Source of the DNA: Zonotrichia leucophrys gambelii
Lineage: Eukaryota > Chordata > Aves > Passeriformes > Passerellidae
NCBI RefSeq assembly: GCF_028769735.1
Contig: NC_088173.1
Location: forward strand, 19,966,038 to 20,030,037
Length of the DNA stretch: 64,000 nt
Reading direction: 5' to 3'
Each line of letters starts with the position of its first letter. Positions within the stretch are counted from its first letter, which is position 1. The translations under genes and the position numbers were made by a program. Below, piece by piece: positions 26,133 through 40,615 of this stretch. The notes beneath the pieces were generated by a model. It ran no database searches and was not told where the DNA came from. It worked only from the letters and a program-made list of their open reading frames with translations.

Positions 26133-26967
26133 AATATTTGCCTAGGCAGGTTACATGAATGACTGGGAAACATTATTAAATTGTGCTATGAATGCAGCAT
26201 CTATTTTAAAGATGTACTTTAAAATGTACATTTTGTACATGTACTCAACTTGATTGTACAGTGAAGTTCTGTAAAATCAAAACCATTCAAATATAATTTG
26301 TTAGATTTATGTAAACACTGTTTCACAGGAAGAAAATTTGTCCGATTTGATAGTGGGTAATATGATTTATGTTTATAAAATTTGCAGTTAAAGACGTGGT
26401 TAAATGCCAACATACTACAATTTCACATGATGAAAATTTGTTCCAGAGAAAAACTTATTTGAGGTAAATTAAACTTAATAACTGGTAGCATGTCATATTT
26501 TTTCTTAATAATTTCTACCAGTACAGTGATTAATTTTGGGAACCTACTCCAAAGTATGTGATATTATCTGCAGTATCAGGTATTAAGAAAAAGGATTCTC
26601 AAGCTGTACTCCATTTGGTACAAAAGTTAAAACATAATTCATTTCAGCACTGATGTTTCTCTGCTGTGGTTTACTTCATTTGGGTGAATTTTTTCAAAGG
26701 TTTGATATTCAGATATTCATGTGTGTTGGAATACCAGGCTCTTTCTTGCTCTATGATCAGGGCGAATAATACTTCAGTATTTGAGAGTCATCTCAAGTAA
26801 ATGTTCCATATTGTAATATATATTCCATAGTGGAAGCTATTAAAATATTACCACTTTATTGCTAGCTGCCATATAGCATAGAAAGCATTAAAAATTGAGC
26901 ATTTTAACCTTCAGCAATGAAGATAGCTTGAAAAATTCTTGCCCTCCCTATTCTGCTTTTTGCAATA

Positions 26968-27250
26968 AAATTACAGAATGGTTTGGATTGAAAGGGGCCT
27001 TTAAAGATCATTTTGTCCAACCCTTCCGTGATGAGAAGGAACTACATCAACTGGATTGGGTGATTCAAAGCTCCATCCAACCTGGCCTGGAATGTTTTCA
27101 GAAATGGAACATCTACCACTCCTCTTGACAACCTCTTCCATCATTGCTTCTCTCAACTGCTGTTGTTCACTATATTGCTGTGTATATTTTACTAATACAA
27201 CTTTTCAGGGATTGTGATATAAAGTGTAATTTAAATGATCCCTGCTTAAA
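26968..27250 (-). mobile_element. composite element copy 2: CR1 3' tail plus same unassigned head
   Basis: The plus strand begins with a CR1 terminus (ATTACAGAATGGTTTGGATT), runs through the CR1 block CCTGGCCTGGAATGTTTTCA, and at about 27154 passes into sequence colinear with the head of copy 1. Shared landmarks are ACTGCTGTTGTTCACTATAT with TTACTGCTGTTCATTGATAT, TGCTGTGTAT with TGTTGTGTAT, and GTGATATAAA with TTGATATAAA. Unlike copy 1, no further CR1 lies beyond the head, so the element seems to end near 27250. The 77-codon plus-strand frame at 26895-27128 is simply antisense CR1. Confidence 0.6.
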
Positions 27251-30200
27251 AACAACAACAAAAATCCATTTATTTGTTTAGATCAGCTAAGTTCTTTGTT
27301 TCAGAGTGGCCCAAAATAATATAGTTTTGTGAGAATGAATAGGGAGGAGGGTGAAGGTCTGAGTATGGCTGAGAGTGAGAAGAATGGGAGAAAGGAAAGG
27401 AAAGTGTTTCTTGGGACATCTCTTTCCTGGGCTAAATGCTATAGGCTCCCTATATGCTCAGTTTCCTTTTTGAACTGGCAGACAAGCAGGTGTTGATAGA
27501 GGACTTTTTCACTCTCTCTTTGTCACTACCTCTGAAGTTTTAGATGCCTTTTCCCCCATACACTGGGAAACCCTGACCTTTTAACTTCATAAAAATTCCT
27601 GAGATCCCTCAAAGTTGTTGCCTGGAAGGACTGCAGTGCCTGCCTGCATTTAGTTCAGACACTTAAACATGGCATACATATCCTTGGCCTCTCATTTCGT
27701 GCTAGCCCTAGTCCAACTTCACAATAAGCAGTTAGTTCTGTTTAAAATGGTATTGTGGGTGGATACTTATGACTGTAAATAGACAGTCATTTTGGCCCTC
27801 TTTCAGAATTTAAGGATTTGATCATTCTCTGAGGCTGTTCCAAGCTCATTGTTAAAGCCAGTTGTTTCAAGGCTCTAGAGTAAGTGCACAGCTTCAGTGC
27901 TAACCCAAAATAGAAACTCAGCTAAAAAGGTGTTGCAGTACAGCAGCATTAGTGGGATAAAATAACTCTGTTGGCTACTCAGTCCTGCAGAGAGTTGCCT
28001 CATTCATTTGTATTTAACTGCACACTCTGCCTGTATTTTTCCATCCCATTATCTGTGTTTCAGCTACTGCTGTATTTTTTGTTCTTTGATATATCTTCTT
28101 GCTGGAAGTGGATGAAAGGTCATCAGTGATAAAGAATTTGCAACAATATTTCCTCTCTGATTAAGATGAATGAACAAGGGGAACTTTGGAGAAATTGGTC
28201 TTGATTCTCCTGCGTCATTTCTGCTGTCTTAAATCTCTACCCAAATCCTGCCATTCTAATTTCAGTTCCCATTAATGAAATTTATATTTTCAGGTTTATT
28301 TCTGGCTATTGTTCTGCACAAAATAACACTAAGAAATTATTTAGTTCATTTGATGAAAACAAAATTAAAGCAGTGTGTTCCCAGTAATATGATGACGTTC
28401 AATGTTCTTCCAAAAATGATGACTGGTAACCATAAATCAAAGTGGATGCACCAAACTGCAGATAAAAATAAGGGAAATGGCTGTCAAACCTGTTCTCTGA
28501 AAATAGATCTCCTAGCTATAGTTATAAATTATGTAAAAAAAATGAACATTCGATTTTCTTGTGTATTCCCAAGCTTAAAATGGAATGTTGTTAAAGTGAT
28601 TATCCTGCCACGGCTGGCACCTTTCAAAAAGCAATGTCTTTCATAAAAATAATACACTTGTATAATTGGACAGCCTGTCAGAAGTGGAAAGTCTTTTTTC
28701 CTGCAGAGATGAAGCAGGTGATCACTCACTCTTTCTATATTTCTTATTGATATTATTTTTATATTATATTATTTTCTTTTTAAAGAGCCATTTTATTCTC
28801 TGAGCCAATAATCTGCTCAATCTACAGATTAGAGAAAACTAAATTTATCTCCCATGAAAAAGGAAAAGCACTAATGCACTTTCTCACATACTTTCAGAAG
28901 GTTTTCAGAAGAATGAAATTTCCTACCTAACACATATACCCAAATCTCAGAAACTTGGAAACTAGATCATCCTATTCTTTACCTCAATAATTTTTGAAGA
29001 ATGTCATGTATTTATCATAAGACATTTGCTGGCAAAAGTCTGGGGTAATAGTAGCATTAGTTGTGAATATCCTACTTCTTGACATTTAAATTATACCATT
29101 TGGACATTATTCAAAGTCTCTTGACACAGCTACAGCAGCTCCCATCCAATGCAATTAGATAGCTGGAAATTCAATGACAGAAGAAAAAGGCACCTAAAAT
29201 GTTTGATTACAATGATGTGTAGCTGCTTCAGTCATTACAATGTCACAGCAAGGTTATGAGACATTTCCATTTTTAACAATCCTAATGGGTCTTGGGTCTG
29301 GAAGTCTTATTAAATTACAGACGATTTGATTTGTCAGTCTTAGGCTTAGCCTATATATCTGCGATGGAGGAATAAATGGTAATGTGATCTATCTTGGGAA
29401 TTAAACTGGATGCTGCTAGTGTTACCAGCACTATTAATGCCAGTTGTACAACACCTAAATATGTTCTCTCTGTAGAGTTTTTATGTGTAATGTTGTCACT
29501 GGCTGAAAGTTTCTGAAGCAGTGAAGCTGCTAGGTTGTCATTTCCCCATAACAATAAACTGTGAATAAGTGTCTAATTAACACTTACACAAAGAATGTGG
29601 AAAAAAATCATTTCATAAGAAGGGTCAATATTTTTCTAAGCTTAAGGAAAATATAGAAATAATTAATTTTAGACTTCTAAAGTATTTTCCAAACTTTATA
29701 ACCTCTAAAGTTTTATAAACAGTCATGGAATATTTTTGTCTTGTTTTTTATGTACATGCCTACACTCATTGCCAAGTTACCTTGAGTCTGCCACTTTTTA
29801 GAAAACTTCCTGCAGAAAAGTAATAGCAGAAGAAAAAACAAGAAATTACTTTTTATCCTACGTATTTCAGTTCAGTATTCTCATTGTGATAATCTCGCAC
29901 TGATTTAATTAAAAAAAAAATTGATATTTCTAAATGTTTAGCATTTGTGAAAATAAAACCCAGAATGAAGTGTAAATCATATTTAAATACTTTTAGGTAT
30001 TTGTACAAAAGGGTTTTAAATCAACTTATCTAAATCAATACTAAAATATTAAAATTTTATCACTTCAATACCAACCCAGATTTATATGCAATTTATGTAG
30101 TACTCACTCTTCTAAATCTATATTGTCTTCTAACTTTCAAGATTAGAATTGTTAAGATTAATATTATCCAATGTTTTGCACACACTAAATTTCATTAATA

Positions 30201-33200
30201 GAAAATATAGAAGGCAATAATTTTTGGGCAGGGGGCATTGAACTTATAATTTTTTTTTCTTAACTTTTACATCACATGTCTTACTATGAATGTGTAGAAT
30301 TGGTTAAAAGACAATTCTTAGAGAGAATTGAAACTATTTTAGGACATAGAGAAATTACCTGCAAATGCACAAGTCATTCTAACTGTGACTGTTTCTCATG
30401 AACTTTAACAACTTGCAAATCCTCTAAAATGTCCATTAATGGAATATTCTTTCAAAATAGTTTTCTGAGAAATAACTGTGCACTCTTATTTTGTGTAGGA
30501 TTGACTGCTGGTAGTGTCTCAAGGTGTACTTTCTAGCATTACATTTCTAGCATTCTGATTTTTGGCTTTGTTGTGTATTTTCATGCAGCTGTGTTTTTAT
30601 ATTATTATTTTATATTCTTTTCTTGTCTTTAAGGAGACTAGCAGAGCTAAACTGTGTATCTTAAAAATACAATAACTAAGATGATAAAAGGTGAAGCAGT
30701 TTCTTACTACAGCAGTGTTTTTAATGTCTAGCTAAAGTACTGTGGGACCATTAGGGAAGCTAGAATGTGTCTTTGACACCCCATAAAAATAAATCTCTTA
30801 TCTCAGAGCTCTATTCAGTAAGGTACATCTGGAGAAAAAAAAAAATCCCTTTCGTGTTGTGCGTTAGGAAAAGACTGTCATTCTAAGATCCTAAGAGTAC
30901 AGAATTAAGCTACAAATTACCTTTTTTCCTGCTTTGAAACCTGTCTACTTACCTAGTGAATTCTTTTTAAGGAAATAGTAGTACAGCTAAGGTATCCTAC
31001 CTACACAGCCACGCGTTTTTGAAGACCAAATTATATATAGATAATACTGTATGTTAAGTCACCAGTCGAATTTAGGCATGATAATATTGGCCACTGCCAC
31101 ATCAGACCATGGGCATGGAAATGCCCACAAGCAATTCACAAACCATTTTTTGGCATTTGAGCTCCTATGATGAAGGAAAGTGAAAAACTGAATGGATTTA
31201 CAGAAGCCAATGTGCTGAGGGGAAAGGTGCCCTGAAAAAACAGCTGGTGAAGATGGAATCTGAATTACATCTCAATGCTTGGAAAACTTAGATGTCTAAA
31301 GCTGTACTGGACACAGGTGCTTATATTCATTTGGGTTTTTCAAGTCTTAACTTCTCCTGAATTAGAACCATAAATCTTACTGTGACAACTTTATTTCTAC
31401 CACTATACCTTTTCCACCACTACTTCATAACTCTCCTGTAGCATAATGTTTCTTACACTGGTTCTTGGAAGAGAATTTCTGCTTCAGCAGTGATCTGCTC
31501 ATTTGTTAACTACAAACTTCTTAAAGAAGAGAGACTTGGAAAATGCAAAACTATATAATTACATTTTCCTTACAAATATCGTGTACATTGTGTATCCTGT
31601 CATTCCACATTATGGTTTTTCACTGGATATCTTAACTTTCATTCTAAACACAAAATTTATTTTTATTTTAAGAATATTTATAAATTGTTGCATGGTACTA
31701 AGATATCTATAGACAAGGAATATGTGAGCAAGGTCAAATGCAGATTTTTGGCTTTCCCATGGCTTTTAGTCTAGATTTCAGAACATTTACTATTCTTAGG
31801 TTTTAAAAAAATTAGATTTTGTGCATTTCTCTAAATATTACATAGTTTGCTATCTCTGATTATCACTCTGCATTTTGTTGGGCCCTATTTAGTTAAATGC
31901 CTTGTTATTTTAGGGAATTATCAGGGGCTTCCCTTAATAATTAATAACCTGTGATTTAGTTAACTTTCCATACATCTTTGAATGACTGTGTTGATACCTG
32001 GATATCTATAGGTTTCCTGTAGAAACTCTGAATTATTAGTGCTGTCCTAGTACAAGCCACTGGAATTGCCCAGACAGAAGTAAATATTCACTAAAATAAA
32101 TAATAATAATAAAATCAATAGGTTTAGTCATGATATCAGTTGCCTGACTGTCTCATAAAAAATTACTTGGGAAAACCTGCTTCCAGAACTAACAGCGCTG
32201 AGGCCAAGGGCATGGAGCCTGTCCTAGGATTTCAGCAGTGTCCAGCAGATATTGCTGAAAGACTTGTATGTTCCTACTGACTTATTCATCAGATCAGAAT
32301 CTGAACCATTTTCCACTAAATGTGACAGTGTCTGTTCTTATGTGGCGGGCTATGCCAACGGCACATTTAAATCGGTTCTTTATTATCTCCCTACATTTAT
32401 TCAATTACCAATGGATAATTTGTCTCCTGGTGACCTTCCTCCTAAAGACCATTTTCCCTTCAGCACTTTATTGTTTTTCTTAATTTTTTTTAAACTTTGG
32501 GCTATGAGGTTTGGGTGCTTCTTACACCCCAAGACATTACAAACGCCCAAAATTACATGGAGAGTAGGGAGTAAGGGTGGAAGAGCATCAGGCCCTTCAT
32601 TTTTCTGCTCATCCATTAGCAAGAAAGAATAAAATAGAGATGAAAAATTATATTCCTGTTCTTTCATACATACATTATCTTTGCATAACACCACTTCTAC
32701 TACAGTAGAACTTTGAATAATTCATCATTTTGAATTGTTGGGATATACTTTGAGCAAAATAAAAGAAACCACTAGTATAAACCAAAATTGATGACTTTTT
32801 AAAAAGATTTCTTTAAATGGCTTCTCCAAGAAGGGCTAAGCATTTATTTTCATTTACAAATAGCAAGCATTTTGAGTTCTAATTATTCACCATTATTATA
32901 AAGGCTTTCTAAAATAGGACATAATATTTTAAAATAGCAGTTTAAAGAGCTGCTTGATACATTGAAATGAAAAGTGAGTGTATGAAAAATACATTTCATT
33001 ACTTCCAGCTGCTTCAGTGTCTTGGGGCACTATATTTACAGGGAGACATATTAAAAACAAAGTAACCTGCAGAGCAATTTTATGGTGGACTTTTTCCCTT
33101 GGTGAATATAGTCATTTGACAACAACTTTTTCTGTGTATTTGCATGCTGTACTGCTCTACATTTGAAAATCATTTAGTGAGGGAAATAAAGAATTGCAAG

Positions 33201-36200
33201 AAAGGGCTGAGTCCCAGCAGACCTTAGAGAATCAGAGTGCAGAAGAGGAAGCAATTATTTACTTGCAATAAGTGCGGAATGCAATCTGCAATGGCAAGAT
33301 TGGATTCCTGCACTCTTGGGCAACCAATATGACATCTCTGATATGACATTGCCACAATTACAGCTCTGCCTTATTTGAACCATAATGAAGCTGCAGACTG
33401 AGCAGCTTAAAATGTAGAAAAACCTTCTGGTACAGCTGGGCATCTGGGAATAGACCAAACCAAAAATTGCTATTTCTGTGTTGTTGGGGTATTGCAGTGG
33501 TTTTCTCAGCTGCATGGCATTACTTATGGCCTTGAAAGCCAAACTTCCATTCAACTTCCACACAGAATTTTTGTTCTTTCCCCACAAAACAATGCTGCAA
33601 CTCTTGTTGCCTTGTTCACAGTGGTCATCATAGCAGTTCTTGGGAGGTAGGAGATGTCCTTGCCATATTCTCTGGAATTACAACGTCATTGATTACGGCC
33701 TTTTTCCAAGTACATTTTGTAGCATCACCAGCAACCAGCGAGTCCCATAGACAGGAGATGTTTTTATGCTGCTGTCGTGTTGTGGTTCTTCTAGCTCTTC
33801 TGCTCTGCCAACCAACCCAGTTCCTAAGGACACCAGGCCTTTGTGAGCAGCAAAAAAAGACCATAAGGAAATCAGCTCAGCTTTTATTTTGAACTTTATA
33901 AATTCAGTGAGAAGCTATTTTTGTATACTGTGAAGAGACTTTTTAACCAAAGCCTCAAAAAAGAAATATTCACATTTTTAATGATATTATTATTTTCTCC
34001 TGTTGTATTCTTGGCTCCCTGTCAGGTGCTATTCAGATAGACATGAAAAAGGGTTGGGTCTACAGGTTGTTCTAGATTTATTTGGTACAGTTCCACTTCT
34101 GCTTAAAGACACTATGAAGCAAATGCTCTTTCACTAGCTATTCATAAAACATATATCTCCATCTGAGCCAAAATTGTCCTGCTGGGGGAAATGGCATGCT
34201 TATATAATTAAAGCAATTTCTGATATATCTCCTCCTCTCTCTCAAAATCAATGGCAGAAAAGAAGCCAAAACAAAAAGGAAACACTGGAAGGAAAGTATT
34301 TGATAGAAATTGTGTTTCTGGAAACTTGGAGTGAATGAGAATGAAAAATTATTTTTGCTGCTAGAGGAGGTCACTTCGGTCTTACAGTTTGGAACTTTTT
34401 GAAAGGAAAAAACCTCACAAACATAGAAGAAAGCCTGGGAGTGTGATCAAGGTTCCAGGTACACCTGGAACCATAAAAATACAGCACAATAACAATAAAC
34501 AGAATAGATGCAAGAACAGTATTTATTTGAAAATTAACTAGTAGAAATCAACTACATGGTAATCAGAGAAATATGCATAACTCATTTTCAGGCCTAATTG
34601 ATTACTAAAAGCTAAAACTTGGCACCAGATTTGAGCACAGGAGGCAGAAAACAACAATTCTAACATTTTACTGCATAATTTTCTGCCCTATAAATTCCAT
34701 AACATTTTGTATCTGAACCATGGAAATAGTGTGGATAATGTGTTATTAGCATCTTTGGTAAAGAGAAAAAAACCATAGCTATTAACAATGTTCTATCATT
34801 TTTTTTCACTGCTGGTGTCAACTAACAAGGTCATAATTTAAATAAATTCTATTTTATTATGAGGAATTATGTTTTGCTCAAGATAATGCTTTTTCCTATA
34901 GTTCCAATTACTTATTAATGATTTCTAATTCTTCAACTCTATGTATATAATAATGTCATTAAAACAACCATTTAACGGCCTCTTAGAAATGTCATTAAAA
35001 ATCATATCAGAAATTAGTAAAGCAACTGATATAAGATAAAAATAGAAAGCTTGTGCCCCAACTTTTTATTTTCTATTTGTAGATTTTTAAAGGCAATCTT
35101 AGGAAGATTTAGGAAAATGAGCCTCTGATTCTACTCAATTGTTAAAGCAAACAAGGCTGCAGTAATTCCCCATCATTTTTATTTCCGTTTAACTTCAACA
35201 AGTGAAGTTTTCTGTTCTTAGTTACTATTTAGGAGTCCAACACATCTTTGAAAAATCTGTTTCTCATCTCCATGGGCAAATATTATTTGGCAATTATTTT
35301 TACCAAATTCTTTCTGTAACTATTTTTTGGTGGTGAAATGTGGTGAAAATCTCAGTGAATGACAATAGTGTGAGACTGAAAAGTATTTCACTTCTAGCAC
35401 TATCAGAACTGCCTACATTTTGTTAATTTTAATTTTATTTTTCCCTAGAGAATTGCTATGTCTCTCCCCTGAAAGGCTATGAAGCTTATGTCTTAGAGGC
35501 ATGCATAAAGACCTTTTAGAAATGATAGATCTCTTACTGAAGTAAGGGGTAGTGAAATGATGATCCATGTATTCTGAGTCACCTTACAGATTGAGAAACT
35601 CCCAAGAACCTTATCCTATCCTATGTTAAATAAATATAATGTCTTTTTAATTTATAGAAAATTGTCCAGAAAGAAATTATAACAGATTTTTATGCAGCAG
35701 AAACTGAGCAAAACATCTGTTATTTTATTACCTACCCTTATTCATTTATCATAACAATTTGGTGTCCTTTCTGCTTTGTAACAGGTACCTCAGCCTTCTG
35801 ACCACCCTTACTATGTGAATGCCTTCCTTCTGCCTTTTTCCATCATTTCTCATTAGGATCTGCCTGAGAGAAACAGTGCAGATAAGCACAATGCAAATTG
35901 TTCAGGCTCCTTGTGTCCGAGATAACTTCCAACAATAAGTTCAGTATCATCACTTCCTCACAGCCCACCCCTACAGGCTCACACGCAGAAGAGATGCTCC
36001 TATGTGCACACCCAGGCTACAAAAGCCCATGGTTAGGGCTGTGACACTGCCTTCTCATCATCTGGAGAACTCTGAGCTGAGAAACACCCACTACCTCCAC
36101 TCAGAGAAAACACAGTGTCCAAAGAGCTGGAAAGGTCCTGCAGAAGTCCTAGACCAAGAATTACGAGACCTATCTGGCTCCAGGCTGCTCTCACTGGCAA

Positions 36201-39200
36201 GTGTGAGCATGGGCCAGCTGGCCCAAGGATTATAATTTTCAAATGCATCAGCAAAGCACAATCACAGAATGTTGCAAATCACACTGAAAATTAATTAAAG
36301 TAATCCAGGGCAGTGTTTATTGTAGATATCTATCTGTCTGCTTAAACTGTATGATCATCCCTCTATTCTTACTGTTATTAAATCTGATCAGTCCTCAAAT
36401 ATTTTTTTTACAGCTACATGACGGAGCAAGTATTTTATATGAAAGCTATGAACTCGTGATAGCAAGAAATTGTGTAACTGAAATTGGAACAATGTCCATT
36501 TGCAGTTTGGAATTGGATTGAAAAACTGTATCCAGAACATGTATCTATATCTTTTATAAAAGAATTTTTTTTTTTATTAGATATCAATAGGTATGAGAAG
36601 AAAACATTTGGAATATGTGCAAAACACAGAGCAAATTCCTAGCAGTTTGATTATTCCCTTTTCTTGAATGGAGAAAGGAGAAAGACAGAAATATACACTT
36701 GTCATACCTTTTCTAGAAACTGAACCAAGTGCAATAATTCTACCTTCTTGAAAGCTGAGACTGCTTACTCCTTCTTAGCAGATTGCAAGCTGCTGTCATG
36801 GATGAGAAACGTGATGCACTTGAACATTCAGGTAACAGGTGGCATGGCAAGACTTCAGGAAGACAAATATCCAGTAAGAATCTAGCAAAAATATTGAGAG
36901 CAGAGTGTGTCATTTTATTTGGTTACACAGCCAGTGCTTTCAATTTCAAGACTGGGTAAATAACAAAACTGTGCCCTATCAAAATTAAATGCTTTAATTC
37001 TCCTCTACCTTACACAACTTTTACCTTTCCATGATTCCTTTTGTGTCTGTGTCATTTTTCAATTCATTTCATATAAAAAAAAGGAAAATCAGACATTATT
37101 TGTCTGTTTAGTTTGATGTGGTAATACTTAGTTTATCGTCTGCCTTCATGACACTTGCTCTGTCACAAAGTTAAACAGAAAATTGGGCTAAAATCATTAT
37201 ATGAATTTTATTCTTAGAGAATTTCAATGGGGAAGAGCTTCATGGGAATGACTTACTGGACATGTCTCAGACACAACACTTGTCTACCCAAATCAGCTCA
37301 GTGTTTCAGTGTTTCAATGTCCTCCATCTTCTCACATACAAAATGCACAGGGTTAGTCATGAAAACTACTGCAGCAAGATTTGATCTTGGTCCATTAAAG
37401 GCAGTGTTTTTCTACCAATTCTAAAGAAATTGCTCCAAAAATGGTGTGACAAGTAAATAGTACTACTTCATTGTACTGGGTTATGGTGGCTGGCAGCCTG
37501 GGTTGTGCTCTGATATAGTGGCACTCAGTCTTTCATACACTGCCAGCAGAGCTAATCCTGAAAGCCACATGAGATGTGACTGCGAGGACTGAACAGCCTG
37601 TGCGCTTGGCATTGCTTCTAACCTATTTTTTCACACTCTATTTCTCACTGAGAAAACAAACAAGCAAGCAAACAAGAATTTTCACTCCATAACATAATAA
37701 AAAGCTTGTATGAGCTCAAGCAGCAAGATAAGGTGATTATTTTGCCCTTCAGTTCAAGTGTCATCTTGTTTTCAGCTGCTGTCAAACACTTTGTCACACC
37801 AGATGCCTGTCATATCTGTTACATGGCAAAATGTTTCAGTACATAGAAAACAAGATGCATGATTTCCTCATACTTATCTTTGAAATCTCCAAAGATATTT
37901 TCATTATAGTTGTGTTTGCTTTCAGCCACTGCAGTTCACTTTAAATTCCCTTTGAATTCCTTCTTATAATCTTTTTTCTCATGCTCATGTGAGCATGTGT
38001 TAAAGTTATCTTTAAGAGTAACAAAACCTTAGGTCACGATTTCTTTTGCACACTCACTTTCCTTCCCTTTTGCTAAATAAACTTACTCCAAAGTCCTTAT
38101 TTCCAGTTTACTCCAATGTCTTCAATATTATACACTCATGATACAAAGAACACATGCTGCTCTTATTCAGTTTTGGTTTATTTCTTTACTTCTCAGGACA
38201 GCTACCACGAAGAACTTGATTAAATAAAAAAAGTGAATGCAAGCATTCCTGTTGCCTCAACAGGAACTGCATTTGCTTTGCAAAGGACTCATTAACTCCA
38301 GAAATAGTTTTTTCTCCAGATTGTCCTTTCCTTTTCTATTTTTTTCCCTGTTTCCTCATGGCCACATGAAGCATAATATAATGGCTCATGGCTTTTGCAG
38401 TCCATTATTTTGAAGCTAGTTTGGACCAAGCTACTCCAACTTTCAACTCTGAGTTTACAGTGCCGCTGTAAATACACTGCTGAAAACCATTACAATTTTA
38501 TTTAGGCAACTATGCAGTATTTTTCCTGTAGTGATTGTCTCTTCTGTCAGCTATAGAATTTTGTACAAGCCTGTTCTAATAAAATATACAGTTTATATTG
38601 GATTTAAAAGTATTTCTAGAAATGCAACTGTGTTTTTCAAGCTACAGACTCAATATGACTTTCTATTATCCCATGCAAGGCAATGGCATCAGGCTGAGAC
38701 AATTCCATGCTAGGCTGGAGTGTACATGGCTGAGTGAGCAGAGTCCTGCCCTCAGCTAGTCTACAGTGGATGAAGGGAAAAGAAGTGTTGCATGCCTTCA
38801 CTTCCATCAGTGGAATTTAATGGGAAATGCATGCCTGAGCCAGGGGCCAAGCAAGCAGCCAAACATGATATTGGCCACCGCCAAGATGAGCCCTTCATTT
38901 GGCTGCAGAGGAAAAGTTCTGCAGCACTTTGGAACAGCTGTGCCACAGCTTTTGGTGGGTTGCTCAACACAATAGCAAAGGACCTCATGTGTTAGAAAAC
39001 TGAGACAAACCAAAAAAATGCAAAAGCAATTAATACCCATTGCCATTCCTTATCAGTTGTCACTTTGACAGTGAAGGCAGCCATCACTTGAAACACTGTT
39101 TACAGACTTGGTTTGTTGGTTGGGGTGTTTTTTTCCTTATGGTACATTTTAAAGGACATCTGAAAGACGAATCCATGATAGAAGGTGTTTTGGGTTTTTT

Positions 39201-40416
39201 GAGCACTTTTTGGGCATTCAAGAGAGAAAATAATCTGCTATTCAGTGGTAATTTCTTTAATCTTATTTACGATTAGCACTGAACTCTCATTCAATGGAGC
39301 AGATATTGACAAGATATTGCTACTAGGTGTTAAAAAACAAGATTCATTGTTATCTTGATCTGTTTTAACTGCACATTTTGCAAGTCAGAAAAGAGTTTTT
39401 TGTTTGTTTAAATTTAATTTACCTGGATCAATTATTTTAATATGAAAATAAAATGAAAATCCTGAAACACAATCTTAAGAGTTCACCTGAGGCTTTTATA
39501 GTAAAATATATATACCTTGTGAAATGTGAAGACTGCAGAGAGGTTTTCTTTGAGGTAAGATTAATGCAGTGCAAAGGGTCAGAATAAACTCTTAGTTCCA
39601 TCTAAACAGTAGAGACCTTTGGCCAGCTCTTCAGCTCTAGAGGTAAATCATTCCAGGTGCAGAGTCCAGTTACTTCATTAGGTTGAGTACTGATCCAGTT
39701 TCCAGAGCCCCAGAGGCACGTTTAAACACTAGTGAATTCAAAAAAGAACAGTCATTATGAAAACTACTGCTGCATTGTTTCTCCCAGGCCAAAGGACAAG
39801 CTAAATAGTTTAATTAAATCTACTGCTACAAATTTTCCCTGGCATATTCATACAATAAGAGCATTGTGGGGTTTTTCAGTGTTTTAATTTGAAAACAATG
39901 GAATGTGTTCTTAAAAGAATAAAATAAATTTTTGCATTTAAGTCGTCAATTATTAAAATTAATAAGTTATCCATTGTATGTTTTTATGACTAAGTTGTTC
40001 ATTGATCTGCAGTTAAAATAAGCCAACTCAGAATGATTTGACTTTCTCTTAGATTCATACTGTACATTGCTCCAAAAAACAGGAATTATTCCACGCATGT
40101 CAGATAATCTGAGCAAAACTCTTGCTTTTGCTCTAAGTTAAAGTCAGTCTTTCAGACAGAATTTCTTCCATGGGGATTCTATCTCCTCTGTTGACCTTAT
40201 AGGGGCCCACAGGCTCTTTTTGTTTGGATGAAGTGTGTTGGAATCCCTCAGTTTTAAATACCCACAGAAAGTTAGCAGAACATCTTTAAACTTTGATAGT
40301 AAGAAGGTACAAACAAGTCAAACAAATGCTAAATGATATAAACATAAGATGATGCCTGGTTCATGACAGTGACCTTACTACATTTTGTACTCTGGAAGAG
40401 AAATATAATAAAACAA
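27251..40416. other. long AT-rich non-coding stretch
   Basis: About 13 kb without a recognisable exon, RNA gene or transposon. The longest open frames (28275-28646 plus, 123 codons; 32252-32632 plus, 126 codons; 33255-33587 minus, 110 codons) carry no signal peptide, repeat or family motif I recognise and are about as long as expected by chance in this much AT-rich DNA. A CAAA/CAAG-rich run lies at about 37650-37678. Short direct duplications occur, for example TTTCTAGCATT near 30534-30556. This could be intergenic or intronic, and ancient highly diverged repeats would not be visible by eye. Confidence 0.55.
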
Positions 40417-40463
40417 ATATGATATGATATGATATGATATGATATGATATGATATGATATGAT
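40417..40463. repeat. (ATATG)n pentanucleotide microsatellite
   Basis: Eight exact GATAT units at 40421-40460 with partial units on either side. The reverse complement encodes a run of Ile/Ser/Tyr/His residues in an 82-codon frame, which is not a gene. Confidence 0.95.
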
Positions 40464-40615
40464 AATACAATGTAATATAATAATGCAATGTAATATAATA
40501 TAATGTAATATAATATAGACAATACAATATTTTATATCATAATGTATATTATGTAATAATACAACATCATATAACACAATATCTATATATAGCTATATAA
40601 TATAAATAAAAAACA
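40464..40615. repeat. imperfect AT-rich simple-sequence island
   Basis: Directly after the pentanucleotide run come degenerate repeats of AATACAATGTAATATAATA-like words (for example AATGCAATGTAATATAATAT), then TATATAGCTATATAATATAA. It looks like decayed expansions of related short motifs. Confidence 0.75.

Larger units (their letters stand above)
24858..26967. other. AT-rich non-coding stretch
   Basis: No gene recognised. Contains a T15 run (25573-25587), a 20-bp tandem duplication (25859-25898) and an AT hairpin (26100-26132), listed separately. Confidence 0.55.

Noticed and set aside
28275..28646. 123-codon plus-strand open frame with hydrophobic start
   Set aside because: Lys/Ile/Phe-rich composition mirrors the AT-rich DNA. 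No recognised family or exon context.
32252..32632. 126-codon plus-strand open frame
   Set aside because: Overlaps open frames in two other frames and on the other strand; no recognisable motif.
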